From: Amesomyces nigricolor
Taxonomy: Eukaryota > Ascomycota > Sordariomycetes > Sordariales > Chaetomiaceae
Direction: 5' to 3'
Assembly (NCBI GenBank): GCA_004802645.1
Contig: SRKS01000004.1
Coordinates: forward strand, 2,046,001 to 2,110,000
DNA length: 64,000 nucleotides
This document shows, one piece after another, positions 33,039 to 45,300 of the stretch; the first letter of the stretch is position 1, and each line of letters starts with the position of its first letter. The notes below the pieces were generated by a model that worked only from the letters and a program-made list of their open reading frames with translations, ran no database searches and was not told the DNA's origin. The position numbers and the translations under genes are program-made.

Positions 33039-35110
33039 ATGAGTGCTTCAGGCCAAAACCAAAGGGACGATGATTACGACATTATTTCTGTGGAGGAGGA
33101 ATTCGATGTGGTGTGAGTTGACCTCCACAACAGCATCTACATTGCGAAATGTCACTCATGTATGGGCAGGGTCATCGAGCACAAGGACACCCGTCCCAGG
33201 TCTCGAACACAGGAGAAAGTGGCACACGCCGATACCAAGATGACCTCTCAACACGCTGAAGCGGAGGTAGCCCATGAACCCAGGTCTTCGTGGCTGAACA
33301 AAGATCTGGGCAAGTTCCCAGGTATGGCTGCGATTCCTCCTGTTCCCGCGACACGTCTGAGCGTGCTGACCTGAACACAGCCAAGGCACATGCCCGGAAG
33401 GTTGCCAGAGAGATGCGTTTGTCAGGGGGGATCATCTACCTCCCTGGCCAAGAGGATAAGCTCTATGAAGACTCAGACATGGGGCCCGAGTTCCGCCAGC
33501 GCAGGCAGTATGTACATACATGGCTGCTGGGCAGCCCATCGAGGACCGACGAGCTGACCACATTGCAGTTTTTACTACTTGTCTGGCGCTGACTTCCCAG
33601 GCTGCGCCGTGACCTACGATATCGAGCGCGACCAGCTCATTCTGTGGATTCCCTACACAGATCCCCGGACGGTACTCTGGTATGGGAGAACGCCATCTCC
33701 AAAGCAATGCATGGCCCATTCGCACGTTGACGATGTACGCTACATTCAAGGCCTTCAGAAGACGCTCATCGCCGCCATCTCCACCCAAAGGATCCTCTAC
33801 TGTCTGCATGGGGACCAGGTCCCGCCGTTTGAGATTCCTGACAACGTTTCTATCGACACGAGCGATCTCGCGCCAGCCATTGACCGTGCCCGCGTTATCA
33901 AAACCGGGTATGAGATTGACATGATCCGACGAGCCAATGCTGTTTCCGTACACCCCCCGCTACCTCCCCATTCTCCGAGCTTGCTAACCTTCTCTCACAG
34001 AGCGCTGCCCACAGGGTTATCATGAGCCGCATCAAGGGCCTCAGAAACGAGCGGCAGATCGACGCCATCTTCCACTACTCCTGCCACACCTCGGGCGCCA
34101 AACGCCAAGCATACCCAGTCATCGCCGCCTCGGGCATCAACGGCAGCACGCTGCACTACAACGACAATGACCAGCCCCTATCCGGCCGCCAGCTCGTCGT
34201 GCTCGACGCCGGCGCCGAGTGGAACTGCTACGCCAGCGACGTCACGCGCACCTTCCCCATCAACGGCCAGTTCTCGCCCCAGGCCGCAGCCATCTACCGC
34301 CTCGTCGAGCGCATGCAGGCCGAGTGCATCGAGCGCATCCACCCGGGCATGATGTTCCACTCGCTGCACCTCCACGCCTGCGCCGTGGCTGTCATCGGGC
34401 TCCTCGAGCTCGGCATCCTCAAGGGCGGCTCCCCCGCTAAGATTCTCTCCCACGGCACCATCGCCGCTTTCTTCCCGCACGGGCTGGGCCATCATGTCGG
34501 GCTCGAGGTGCACGACGTGCCGGGGACGGAGAGACTGCTCTTTGATGTTTCCAGTAGGGGCGCGCCGGTTTCTCCTCTGAGGGGGGGTGAGTCGACGGGT
34601 CGCCGGGCAGGGAGCAAGAGGGCGCTGTACAGCGCCGACATGCTGGGGAGCTTGTACCGGGATGCCCTGTACACGGGGGACATGCCCATGGACATGTCTC
34701 GGGCTCAGGGAGGAAAGGCTATGCGTTTTGGAGAGGTCGAAGACCAGACGCACAGCCCGATGTTGGCCGGCAAGCAGAAACTCGAGAAGGGAATGGTGGT
34801 TACGGTTGAGCCGGGCATGTGAGTATCCCTCCCTTCTTTCTTCGAACCACCCCCGAGATCAGCTGTCGTTGGTTGGGGATGATGGAACTGACCAACCTTG
34901 GCACACAGCTACTTTTGCCGCGAGTATCTCGAGCAGTTCCTCCGCCACCCAATCCACAGCCAGTTCATCGACACGTTTGAGTTGGAGAAGTATTATGATG
35001 TTGGGGGCGTGCGTATTGAAGACGATATTCTTGTTACTGAGAAGGGGTATGAGAATCTAACGACGGCGCCAAAGGGGGAGGAGATGCTCAAGGTTATCAA
35101 CGAGGGGTAG
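33039..35110 (+). CDS. Xaa-Pro aminopeptidase (peptidase M24B), 583 aa
   Basis: Manganese-type aminopeptidase P that removes an N-terminal residue preceding proline. Six exons: 33039-33112, 33170-33321, 33381-33507, 33569-33947, 34001-34818 and 34909-35110, with introns of 53-90 bp. The N-terminal AMP domain contains FRQRRHFYYLSGADFPGC. The catalytic pita-bread fold shows all five expected metal ligands: Asp313 in LDAGAEW, Asp324 in SDVTRTF, His408 in HGLGHHVGLEVHD, Glu514 in VEPG and Glu554 in VRIEDDILVT. Between the His and the first Glu sits a Ser/Arg/Met-rich insertion of about 70 residues, longer than I expect for the family. The N-terminus MSASGQ...YDIISVEEEFDVV resembles fungal PepP-type proteins and lacks a signal peptide, so a cytosolic role in dipeptide turnover is likely. 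It converges on the lectin gene, 376 bp away. Confidence 0.95.
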
Positions 35111-35486
35111 GAAATGATGAGGGGGTGTGATATCATGTGTCAGGCTATGTGGCTGTCGTGTTGGATTTCGGCAGAAAGAGCGTTGTTTTGGAGAGCGTCG
35201 TGTTTAAAAGGGGTAGGAATTCTTGAATAAGCATCATCAATCATTGAGCATTCATCTCCTCCAGTCTGTCCTCACTCAGCCCGTTACTATCCAGCACATT
35301 TACCACCACTGTCACCAAGAGAACAAGCAACTGCCAATGCTTCACAGATACCACGGGATATAGACTTTGATTTCCTCCTATAAACCCCAAAGGTCAACCA
35401 AAAACAAAGAACGCCCAAACCCCGCTAATACGTGATACAAACCATCCAACATCCCACCATCATAACCCAATCCTCTCCAAACAAAA

Positions 35487-36889
35487 TCAGAGATACTTCT
35501 TCGGCATCGTTTTCCTCCTCTTATAATACGCAAACGCGCCCACCAACACAAACTGGCTCCCCACCACCACCAGAATCAACCGCGTATGCCCGCTCTTCGC
35601 ATGCGCCTTGACATTTTCCTGCAGCGTCTCATGCTTATCACTAACATGGAACTTGATCGCGTTCTCCGAATCCCGCATCCGCCCCGTCAGCTCGTGCCGC
35701 AGCGACCGCAGCTCGCGCTCCACGTCGCCGAGTCGCTTCTCCGTCGCGTCGAGGCCGGCTAGGCGATCTGTGATGAGGGTTTTGATCTCGGACAGCGTGG
35801 TGGAGATTTCGGCGTGCCGCTGCTCGTCGACGCCAGAGTTCTGGGCGATGGTGCGGAAGATGGTGGAGAGGTGGTGGTTGACGGATTGCAGGCGGTTGTG
35901 CAGGTCGGCGAATTGCGCTTTGGAGGAGGTGATGGTGTCGGCTTCTTTGTCCGGGATGACCTTGTCGAAGGGGTCTTCGATTTGGGATTGGCCGCTGCGG
36001 CCGAAGACCATGTGTTGTTGTTTTTGGTCTTGTTGGTTGTTGTCGTTGTTGTTTTGGCCCTGCGGCGGGGTCTGGTGCTGCGTGTTGTGGGTGTTGGCGT
36101 ACTCGTGGCTGCTTTCGCCCGTCAGGACGACGAGCTTGAAGACTTCAAACGAGTCCGGGTTGTCGGCCGACGCGGCTGTCACGCCAAAGTTGTAGCCGCT
36201 CGGGAGGCGGACCTTGTCGGTCTCGAAGCAGGGGCGGCCCGCGACCTCGACGCTGAACTTGGTGTCGCTGTGGCGCATCTTGATCTGGGTCGGGCGGCCC
36301 AGGTTGCGGTACGAGAAGGCGCAGTGGCCGAAGGCCAGGCTGTCGATATTGTGGTGGTTCCGGTAATCGGTCGAGCCGTCGTTCAGGAAGCCGCGCAGCA
36401 TGCCCCCGGACCCGCTGTGCTGGTCGATCACCAGCGCCAGACCCTCGAACCGCCCTGCTGTGTAGACGCTATCTGACCCGATGACGTGCGAGCCGTCGCG
36501 GACCAGCCAGATGTTGAAGTTGCCTCCGCCGCGCTCGGGGCCGTTCGCGCGGAACTCGACATCGGTGATCCAGTTCGCATTCTGAAGCGTCTTGTCTGTC
36601 CACACGGCACCGCGCTGGTTTCCGGGCGCTATCGGGGTCAAGATGACCTTGTTGGAGAGCAGTTCAGGGGGGTTGTTGCGGCCTTGGAGAGAGAAGTTGG
36701 GGATGGAACGCGATCCAGGTGGTGCTATCCTGTTGGGCGGAGTCTCGTGTCAGCGTTTAAGGGGAACACATTGGAGCTCTTGCATCCTTACCTTTCTCCT
36801 TGGCCAAAACTGAGCTCATTGATTAGGTACTGGGCTTGCGTCTGGACTAGGCCAGCCACGAGCACGGCGAGACTTGTCGGCAGGCGCAT
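35487..36889 (-). CDS. L-type lectin cargo receptor (Emp46/47, ERGIC-53-like), 446 aa
   Basis: Type I membrane lectin that carries glycoproteins between ER and Golgi. Two exons, 36889-36792 and 36729-35487, flank a 62-bp intron. A signal peptide (LPTSLAVLVAGLVQTQA) is followed by the L-type lectin fold. Visible elements are SIPNFSLQGR, AVWTDKTLQNANWITDVEFR, GRFEGLALVIDQH with the sugar-site Asp, LNDGSTDYRNHHNIDSLAFGHC and MRHSDTKFSVEV. A coiled-coil stalk covers roughly residues 280-400. One membrane helix (LILVVVGSQFVLVGAFAYY) ends in a short basic tail, KRRKTMPKKYL. Its last four residues fit the KKXX ER-retrieval signal. It is divergent from alg8 across 744 bp. Identification as a cargo lectin is firm; which of the Emp46, Emp47 or ERGIC-53 group it matches best is open. 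Confidence 0.92.
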
Positions 36890-37633
36890 GTTGAGAGTCG
36901 CTGCAACTTGGAGGGGAGACTTGAAAGGACTCTCGCAACCGAAGCCGGACCGGATCGAGAATTATTTATTAGTCAATGGGAGTCGGGTTCCCGGTTCTAG
37001 TTTCCGGCAGAATGGGACGGAGGTTCCGTTGCGTTCGGAGTTGAGGACACTTTGCAGCTCGAACAACACCACCCGGGCCGGCGGTTTGAGCCAATGTGGA
37101 GAAGACACCAGGCGGAGGACGGAGGCAAAGGTGGAGGAGAAAAGAGGCCACAATGGTAAGGCAGTAAGTAGTAATATGTTCTTGGTCCGGGGGGAAAAAA
37201 GAAGAAAAAATCGAAAATATAAGCAATTCAACACCTCTTATTGGGATTGCCCGCCATCTGACAAACGAGTGTTGTTGGCTCAAGAGCCCGAGACAAAAGA
37301 TCCGGATGCAATCTTGCATTGAACAGCTGTGCTTAAACCCACAGACAGTGCCCCTGCCCAGTGCCGGAAGCTGTTGCTCCAACTGGGAGTTGGAGACCTG
37401 GAACGTCAGGGGCCGGGCTCCACTTGTCCAGTGCCGCGGGGAAGTTGAGGCGCAGCTGCAGCAGAAGGATGTGGCGTGTACAGAATGTGGCTGGTTTCGT
37501 GTTGAAGCAGTCTCCACTTCCTGTCGTTCAAGCTCCACCAAAACTTTGGTGCTTGCTGTCAATTGGAGACAGCTTCATTTCATGTGACAGCTGCATGGGA
37601 AAGCTTGTTGACAGCCAGTTCCGATATGCCGCC
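36890..37633. promoter_or_regulatory. bidirectional promoter region between the cargo lectin and alg8
   Basis: 744 bp of noncoding DNA separate divergent start codons of two secretory-pathway glycoprotein genes. Short ORFs cross it but none has coding character. Shared regulation, for example by the unfolded-protein response, is inference and no clear element was recognised by eye. Confidence 0.45.
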
Positions 37634-39261
37634 ATGGCTGAACTCTACCCCTCGCTCACGCAATGCGCGATAGTGGCCGCGGCATTGAAGCTTCTTCTTT
37701 TTCCCGCATAGTGAGTGACTACGACTTTCCCATCTTAACCCCACTGGCGCATACTGACCCTTTCCTTACCTTGGTAGCAAATCCACCGATTTCGAAGTCC
37801 ACCGCAACTGGCTTGCGATCACCAACTCGCTGCCCCTCTGGGAGTGGTACTACGAAAAGACGTCAGAATGGACACTCGACTACCCGCCCTTCTTCGCCTA
37901 CTTCGAATGGATCATGTCGCAGGTCGCGAAGCTGGTTGACCCCGCCATGCTCAAGGTGTACAATCTGGAGTACGATAGCTGGCAGACAATATACTTCCAG
38001 AGAGCCACCGTTATCATCACCGAGCTAGTGCTGGTCTATGCGCTGCAGATGTACGGACTTTGATCTTGAGTTGTTGACCATGGTGGACAGGCTAACAGAC
38101 TCCAGGTTCGTCGACTCGTCGCATGGTGTGTCCAAACGGGCGGCGCAAGCAGCCGCCATCTCCATCCTGCTCTCGCCGGGTCTCCTCATCATCGACCACA
38201 TCCACTTCCAATACAATGGCTGCATGTACGGCATTCTCATCGCATCCCTCGTGCTGGCGCGCAAAAGGTCGACACTGCTGTGGAGCGGCCTCCTTTTCGC
38301 GGCGCTGCTCTGCATGAAGCACATCTACCTTTACCTCGCGCCAGCCTACTTCGTCTTTCTCCTGCGGGCTTACTGCCTCTCCCCGAAGTCGATATTCCGC
38401 ATCCAGTTTCTCAACTGCCTGAAGCTGGGCACCGGTATCGCAGCGATCTTCGGCACAGCCTTCGGGCCCTTTGCGCTCAAGGGCCAGATCCCTCAGATCT
38501 TCAGCCGCCTGTTCCCCTTTTCACGTGGTCTCTGCCATGCGTACTGGGCGCCCAATGTTTGGGCCATGTACTCATTCATGGACCGCATACTGATCATTCT
38601 TGCGCCGCGCATCGGCCTGTCGGTCAGGGAGGGCGCATTGCAGAGCGTAACGCGCGGCTTGGTTGGAGATACCTCCTTTGCGGTCCTCCCAGACGTCACG
38701 CCGCGGGTTTGCTTCGCTTTGACGCTGATTTTCCAAGCGATCCCTCTTGTGAAGCTCTTCTTCCAACCGACGTGGGATAACTTCATCGGGGCTGTCACCC
38801 TCTGCGGCTACGCCTCCTTCCTCTTCGGCTGGCACGTCCACGAGAAAGCGGTCCTCCTCGTCATCATCCCCTTCAGTCTCATCGCGCTCAAGGACCGGCG
38901 GTACCTGGGCGCATTCCGACCACTCGCGGTGGCCGGCCACGTCTCGCTCTTCCCACTGCTTTTCACCCTGGCGGAGTTCCCCATCAAGACGGTCTACACA
39001 GTGTTCTGGCTCATTCTCTTCCTGCTGGCGTTCGACCGGCTGGCGCCGGCGTCAAACCGGCCTCGGTTCTTCCTGTTTGACCGGTTCAGCACACTCTACA
39101 TCACGGTCAGCATCCCGCTGATTGTGTACTGCTCGCTGGTGCACGGGATCGTGTTCGGGAAGAGCTACGAGTTTCTACCCCTGATGTTCACCAGCTCGTA
39201 CTCGGCGATAGGGGTCGTCGGGAGCTGGGTGGGCTTTATGGTGGTGTATTTCACGTCATAG
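37634..39261 (+). CDS. alg8: ALG8 dolichyl-P-Glc:Glc1Man9GlcNAc2-PP-dolichol glucosyltransferase, 501 aa
   Basis: Adds the second glucose to the lipid-linked N-glycan precursor in the ER lumen. Three exons: 37634-37710, 37778-38050 and 38106-39261, with introns of 67 and 55 bp. The polytopic protein has the luminal loop motif STDFEVHRNWLAIT and the catalytic-type WTLDYPPFFAYFEW shared by ALG6 and ALG8. The HFQYNGCMYGI motif separates ALG8 from ALG6, which usually has a HFQYNS variant. FPFSRGLCHAYWAPNVWAMY is another family hallmark. About a dozen hydrophobic segments follow, including FLFGWHVHEKA, also typical. The protein ends in a short tail without an obvious retrieval signal. Length fits the family. 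It shares its upstream region with the cargo lectin gene. Confidence 0.96.
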
Positions 39262-41160
39262 ACTAGAGCGGCTTCGAATTTGATTTTCACTGTTCATGGC
39301 TGAGGTCAACCTCTCCAAGTCTCCACACTTTCATCTCATGGTTGCGCAAGAGCTGATTGGTTCAGGGGCGCTACATCGGCACGCCAAGGGCGATTCACAA
39401 GCTACTTCTTCTACCACCCAATTTTGGTGCGCAAAGAAGTATCTGCGGGAAGGGGATGAAATGGGCCCCGAAAGAAGCCAGCCCCAATTGTTCTAGAACC
39501 CTTCCCAAACCAGCAGTTTCGCTCATCTTCATTTCCTGAGGAACACGGCCTCGAAACTACCAGCACTCTACAAGTTTGCTATCTATCCCTCGTCTGAAGT
39601 TCTCATTTCTCAAAAGACCTCCATCTGCAAGGCTGCAAGCTGCATGTCAATCAGACACTCAGCCTTGTGCGACCACCCCACATTTTCCCGAAGTGGCGCT
39701 TCCTGCAAACACAATTCGAACTCAACGGTCTGCGGTGCTTGGACGGCGGCCACGACACAAACTGCCATAACTAACAGTAAGAGGACATCAAACTCCGCAG
39801 ATTCTTTAGGACACCATCGGTCTTCATCACGAGGAGAAATAGAGCAAACCACCCCCTTTTTCCGCATCAGCCTCGACTTACACGGGATCTTCCGGTTCCT
39901 GAGCGAGACACTCGCAAACGCGGCTCAACATTGACTTTGCACTCGGCACAAAATAGTTTGTAACCGCGGTCCAATATAATTTCGAGGTATGAAGACCGAC
40001 ACTAGGAGTCTTCCACCTTCCAGTAATGACTGGTCTAGCTGATGTGTGCGGTGTGAGTTGGCTCAGGTGTGATGCCCGTCTGTTAGTGTGGTACGCGTCC
40101 ACAGCAGAACCTTCTGCCTCAAGATATGTCACGATATCAACATCAACAAAGAACGACTAGGGGAATGATGTCGAGCACCGCAATCCCCGTGACGATGCGG
40201 GCGTTCGGGGAGAAGATGCTGCGTGTTTGCGCTCGGGGCCCACGCATCGGTGAGGGCCAATGGTCCAGGCGCGTGCGGTGGTCTCCCGTGGGCCTCGAAG
40301 GGGGGCTCCTCCTGCCTGGCGGCTGCGGACCCCTACCCTTGGAAAAGAAATTTGCCCGGCACTGCACCAAGCATAAACAATTGAAAACCAGCCCAATTTG
40401 AGCGCTTCAAGTGTGCGATGGTAGCCCTCGCCGCGGCGAACATTATGAGTACAAAAATGTGGGCAAAGGACGCGGGGCGGGTGGGTTGGCTGCCGGCAGA
40501 GGTGCGCCGGGGTGGTCGGGGGTGAGGTGTGGACGAGGAGGAGGAGGAGGCCCATTTTGGGTCGAAGCTTGTCGGAGCGATGGGCATGGGCGCGCTCGGT
40601 GTCCCCCCCGTCTTCGTACCCTGGGCTCCATGCGGGTCCGGCACGCTGGACCTGCTGCCAGCCCGTGCTCCCTCCCCATTTGCCGTCTCCTCCCCCCTTG
40701 TTGAACTTTTCCTCCTCCCACTTCTGCACCACCCGCGTTTTTCTCCCTTTTCTCAACACCGCGCCCCCGTCAACACCCGGCGGCCACAACACCGTCCCCG
40801 CGCGACTCGAGGCTCACTTATACGGACCTCGCTCCGTCTGCGCCGTCTTTTGCCCGGCCCTCAGCCGCGGGACCGTCCGATTTCAGCCTTGCATGCTCAC
40901 CGCGAAAGCTTCCCTCCTGCGCGGCCACCAAACCCTGCCCTCTCTCCACCCAATCCGCCACGGACCGCGACCGACGGCCACAACACGCCCAGCAGGACAC
41001 CCCGACGCGTCTCAATCACCCACGCCACCGCCTTTCTCTGTGCCATCGTACGGCGCCTCTTGTTGTCTTATTGACACGCACGAGGCTGAGTTATCAGCCT
41101 TGCAGCACTTTTTCAACCCCTGCTTGAGACCACCTCTTGCTCCCTCGACCAGCCCCAGGC
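39262..41160. other. 1.9 kb gene-free spacer upstream of itc1
   Basis: It contains the alg8 3' region and a long itc1 promoter and leader. From about 40660 to 41150 the + strand is C/T-rich, as expected near a fungal transcription start. A G-rich block at 40490-40560 precedes this C-rich part, the one short-range reversal of the C-then-G order seen elsewhere. No gene supported. Confidence 0.5.
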
Positions 41161-44100
41161 ATGGTACGGCAACAACAACTCCCACAAGGCACCCCCACCC
41201 CGCTGACCCGAACCCTCAGGTCCTCTTCAAGCGCAAGCCGGTGCAGTTCCTGCCCGTGCCAGAGATCGACAATGAAGACCAGGAGGTATGCATCCCTGCT
41301 GGGCCTCCAGAATGCCGCCAATGAACCGTATCGGGACTCTAATCACCAATGGGATACAGGTCTGGTATATCTCCCAAACCGGGGAGGTCTTCGTCACATA
41401 CGAGGACTACCTGAATAGGTTCGTGTGCCATGCCCCTGTGTTGCTATGAGGTTTCCCAAAATAGCCGGGAGCATAGTATTGACATGTCGCAGACTGGACT
41501 TCTACAAGCAGGTATGCTGGCTTCCTGTAAGCCGGGCAAGGGATCGTGACCGCTCACCAGCCATGTAGAAACGATTTATCTGCACCATCAGCGGCCACTC
41601 GGGCATGACCTTCTTTGACGCCCTGGAGAGCGAGGTACGACCACCCAATACCACCGTTTGTTGCTGTTCTCTCCACCCCTTGCGCTCGATGGGAAACCAC
41701 TGACGCAGCTCTTAAACGACCAGCTCGCCGGCGCCGCCGAGGTAGATCAGGCATTTCCCGAGGCGCTCAAGGGCCCTATCCTCCGTCGCGTTCAGTTCCA
41801 GACCGTCTCCCGCATCGACACCTTGGTCGACCAGGTATACGACGAGTTCAAGAACGATTACTACCCGGGCGAGGCAGTCACCGTACATATCCTGGGCGGC
41901 GAGCGCCTACGCGGCGTCGTTAGGGACAAGACTCGCTTCGGCAGCAAGGTTCTCCCTGACGGCACCCTCACACCGCCCTTCTCCCGCTACTTTGTCAGCC
42001 TAGACGACCGCCCCGACGAGGAGGCCGTGGTGGACGACTCGCACATCTTCCGCGACCGCAAGCTCTTCACCAAGGCGGTCCTGCGCTCGTTCATCAAGAA
42101 GACGGTCACCAGGGACTCGTGGAACGGTGCCCCGTGGTTGGTCAAGCACGATGTGGCCGAAAAGTATCACATCGACGAACGGATCCCGGCGCATCTACGC
42201 TACGACACCAAGCTCCAGGAGCGGAAGCAGATGCAGCTGCAGAAGAAGGCCTCACAGTTCGATCCGGCCTCGGTCTCTCCCGGTCCTACTAGCCCAACTG
42301 GATTTAGGTTGCCCGAGCTCAAGCCGGCGCCCAAGAGCCACAAGTCCAAGGCCCAGCAGGCCCTCCAAGCGCAGCTAAATGCTGTTAAGGGAAAGCACAG
42401 CACATTTGGAGGCCATGAGCCAGGCAACTTTGTCCACCTGCCCCTGCCCGGCAACCCCTTCCAGTTCCCCATGTCCTTCCGCGGACAGGTCCCCCCGCCG
42501 ACGGGCAGGCAATCCGAGCCGACGCCGCCCCCGGCCCCGCCGAAATACCCCATCGAAGACCTGCAGGTCGAGTCCCGTGGCGTGGTTAGGCCCCAGCTCA
42601 AATACATGTGCAACGACACCCCTGTCGATGTCGCTCCCGAGGCCAAGTCGCCCTTCAGCGACAAGATTCGGATGAGGTCAATAGGCCCGCTGCTCGAGAC
42701 CTGGGACACGCTGAATGTCTACTGCGAGATCTTCAAGCTCGACTCGTTTACCTTTGACGACTATGTAGAAGCCATGTTGGTCGCCACCCAAGAGGCGCCC
42801 GTCCAGCTGTTCGACGAAATTCACTGTGCGGTTCTCAAGATTCTTGTCAGTTCCGAGGCCGACGGCGGTAAGGTCCAGATTCAGCTGCCGGAACTGGAGG
42901 AGGAGGAGGAAGAGGAGGAAGAGGAGGAGACCGTGGACGAGAGCACCATGGCGACTCCCGAGCCTGAACCCCAACCATCGGGCCGTGCGACTAGGAGTAG
43001 CATGGCGAAGATGGAGGCGGAGAGGATGGCGGCGGAAGCTGCGGCTGCGGAGAAGGAGATGGAGGACGCCGAAGATGTGCCCAGGCACAATGCGGAAGAG
43101 GTGCTCAAGGGGTACGACTGGATCGAGCATCTGAGGAAACGCGATTTTAAGGAGGGCGGCTGGGAGTTGATCATGGTTGGCCTGCTGCATCAGTTGTCAA
43201 AGAACGACAGGCTGAGGGCGAGCTGCGAGGAGCTTCTGCATCAGCTGGTGCCGATGGACGATGATGAGCCCAATCAGGAGACGGTCCGCCAGAGGTATTC
43301 GGCGCTCGATTTCAACTACCGTGTTCAGGCGCTGCAGATTATCTGCATGCTCACGGCGGAGACGAGGGCGATCCGCGGATACATGGAGGACTGCAGCGAG
43401 ACGATGACGGCGTACAGGAAGGAGAAGATTGAGTGGCAGCGCAAGAGGAAGCAATTGTGAGTGGTTTCGTTTTTTCCGTGGAGGTTGCTCGTGCTAAATG
43501 TCTGCAGAATTGAGGAGCTGAAGAGCCTCAACGACCAGCGCAAGATCCTCTTGCCCGACAATCTTCCACCCAGCCCGCCTCTGGATCCAGTTAAGACCAA
43601 CGGAGACGTCAAGATGTCGGATGTGGAAGACCTCCCCGCCAACACGTCAGATGAGGTTCCCGACTCGGATGAGGATGGGCCACCGAGGAAACTCCGCCGC
43701 GGCATCGATCGCGCGGCGGAACGGAAACGCAAAGCCGACAAGGAGCAGGAGCGCAAGGAGAAGGCTGAGGCCGCCCCCAAGGTGCCGAAGCAGTCGAAGC
43801 AGTTCCAGAAGGTGCTCAAGGACATCCAGAAGAAGGAAGACGAGATTGGCGAGTGCGAGCGCGAGATCGCCGTCATCGACAACGACCTCCGCGAGGCCGA
43901 CTGCCCGCGCACCCGCGTGCTCGGCAAGGACCGCTTTTGGAACAGGTACTACTGGTTCGAGCGCAACGGCATGCCCTACGGCGGCCTCCCCGACAGCTCC
44001 ACCGCGGTGGCGGGCTACGCCAACGGCTGCATCTGGGTGCAGGGCCCCGACGAGCTCGAGCGCGAGGGCTACATCGACATGAAACAGGAGTACCAGGACG

Positions 44101-44759
44101 AGTACAAGGCCAAGTTCGACATCACGGTGCCCGAGCGCAAGAAGAAGGAGGAGGGCGCCACCAGCGTGAACAACGCGACCCAGTGGGGCTACTTCGCCGA
44201 CCCGGCCGACGTCGACGCCCTGATCGGCTGGCTCGACCCCCGCGGCTTCAACGAGCTGAAGCTGCGCAAGGAGCTGGTCAACTACCGCGACAAGATTGTC
44301 AAGAATATGGAGAACCGCAAGATATATCTCGCCACCCCAGAAGAAGAAAAAGACAAGAAACCCGCCGACGAAGACGGCGAACCCACCACTACCACCACCA
44401 ACCCCACCCCCGCCCCAGCCCCCGCCCCCGTCGTCGTCTCCCCCTCCCCACCAAAAATAAACGGCAACAAACGCATGAGCACCCGCGGCCGCGGCGTCAC
44501 CACCATCGCCGCAGCCTCCCAGCATCAACAGCCTGTTGAGCCGGAACCTCAGCCGGAGCCGGTACACTACAGGTGCATGGACTGGCAGAACACGATGGCG
44601 CTCGAGGAGATTGGGCATCTGCATAGTCTGGAACCGCCGCCGGCGAGGTCGAGGAAGTTGACGAAGAAGAAGGAGGCGGCGCTCGCGAGGGAGTTGGCGG
44701 AGTTGCAGGAGGAGAGGGCGGTCACGAGGAAGAGGGGGAGGCCGAGTACGGGGAGGTGA
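41161..44759 (+). CDS. itc1: Itc1-type subunit of the ISWI/ISW2 chromatin remodeller, 1,070 aa
   Basis: Non-catalytic partner of the ISWI ATPase that helps slide and space nucleosomes in the nucleus. Seven exons: 41161-41163, 41220-41285, 41360-41418, 41493-41511, 41569-41634, 41709-43456 and 43508-44759. The first coding exon is only the ATG codon, spliced to give MVLFKRKPVQFLPVPEIDNEDQE. That start, together with VWYISQTGEVFVTYEDYL, KRFICTISGHSGMTFFDALESE and FPEALKGPILRRVQFQT, forms the WAC domain. A DDT domain (GPLLETWDTLNVYCEIFKLDSFTFDDYVEAML) lies near residue 400. An acidic patch and WHIM-type segments follow (RLRASCEELLHQLV; RTRVLGKDRFWNRYYWFE; WGYFADPADVDALIGWLDPRG). The tail is basic and carries an AT-hook-like RKRGRPS near the end. 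A 19-nt exon encodes LDFYKQ. The early introns are 56-74 bp. Confidence 0.94.
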
Positions 44760-45300
44760 TGGTTTTCTTTTAAATTACTGGGGGTGTGGGGGTTTGGGGG
44801 AGTAGTGTACTATCTGGATGGGTGGGTGGGTGGTGTTGGTTTGGTCAGCGGTTTTCTTTTTATTGTCGCCGCCACGGCTGCTGGTGCTGATGCTGCTGCT
44901 TACTTGGCATTGCATTGCATCGAGGACTTTGCATTTGGGGAAGAAACAAGAAGGAAGAGGGTGCGGGAGACTTTGCATGGCCGAGTTTTATGGCTTTTCA
45001 TCGTTGCTTGGGGTGTTTGGGGCTTGGGCGAGGAGCAAACACAAAAGGAGGGAGGTGGGCATTCGTTCGAGTATATGCTTAATTCGCAGGTAGACTGTTT
45101 ATAGTCTGGTTTAGGACAGAGGGTGGCGTTTGGGGGTAATAGAAGTGATACCTTTGGTGATCATAATGGTCATATCCTGGGAAGAGCGTACGGTGTTGTG
45201 GTGGCGACCATTCGAGCGTCAAAGCTGCCGGTCATGATGGGCGTTATCATTTCATTTACTAGAGTGGTGACGAGCCTCCCCTTGCATCTCAGATCGTCGA
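44760..45300. other. spacer between converging genes
   Basis: A 3'-to-3' spacer. It is strongly G-rich on the + strand to about 44860, continuing the skew that begins in the last itc1 exon. No gene or RNA visible. Confidence 0.55.

Noticed and set aside
40512..41324. 270-codon plus-strand frame running into itc1 exon 2
   Set aside because: It overlaps the itc1 exon in frame, but its upstream part is Pro/Ser/Arg-rich leader-like sequence; the spliced ATG at 41161 gives the family-typical N-terminus.
43647..44624. 325-codon frame antisense to itc1
   Set aside because: Leu/Val/Gly-rich mirror of the strongly biased itc1 codons; the sense strand carries clear conserved domains.
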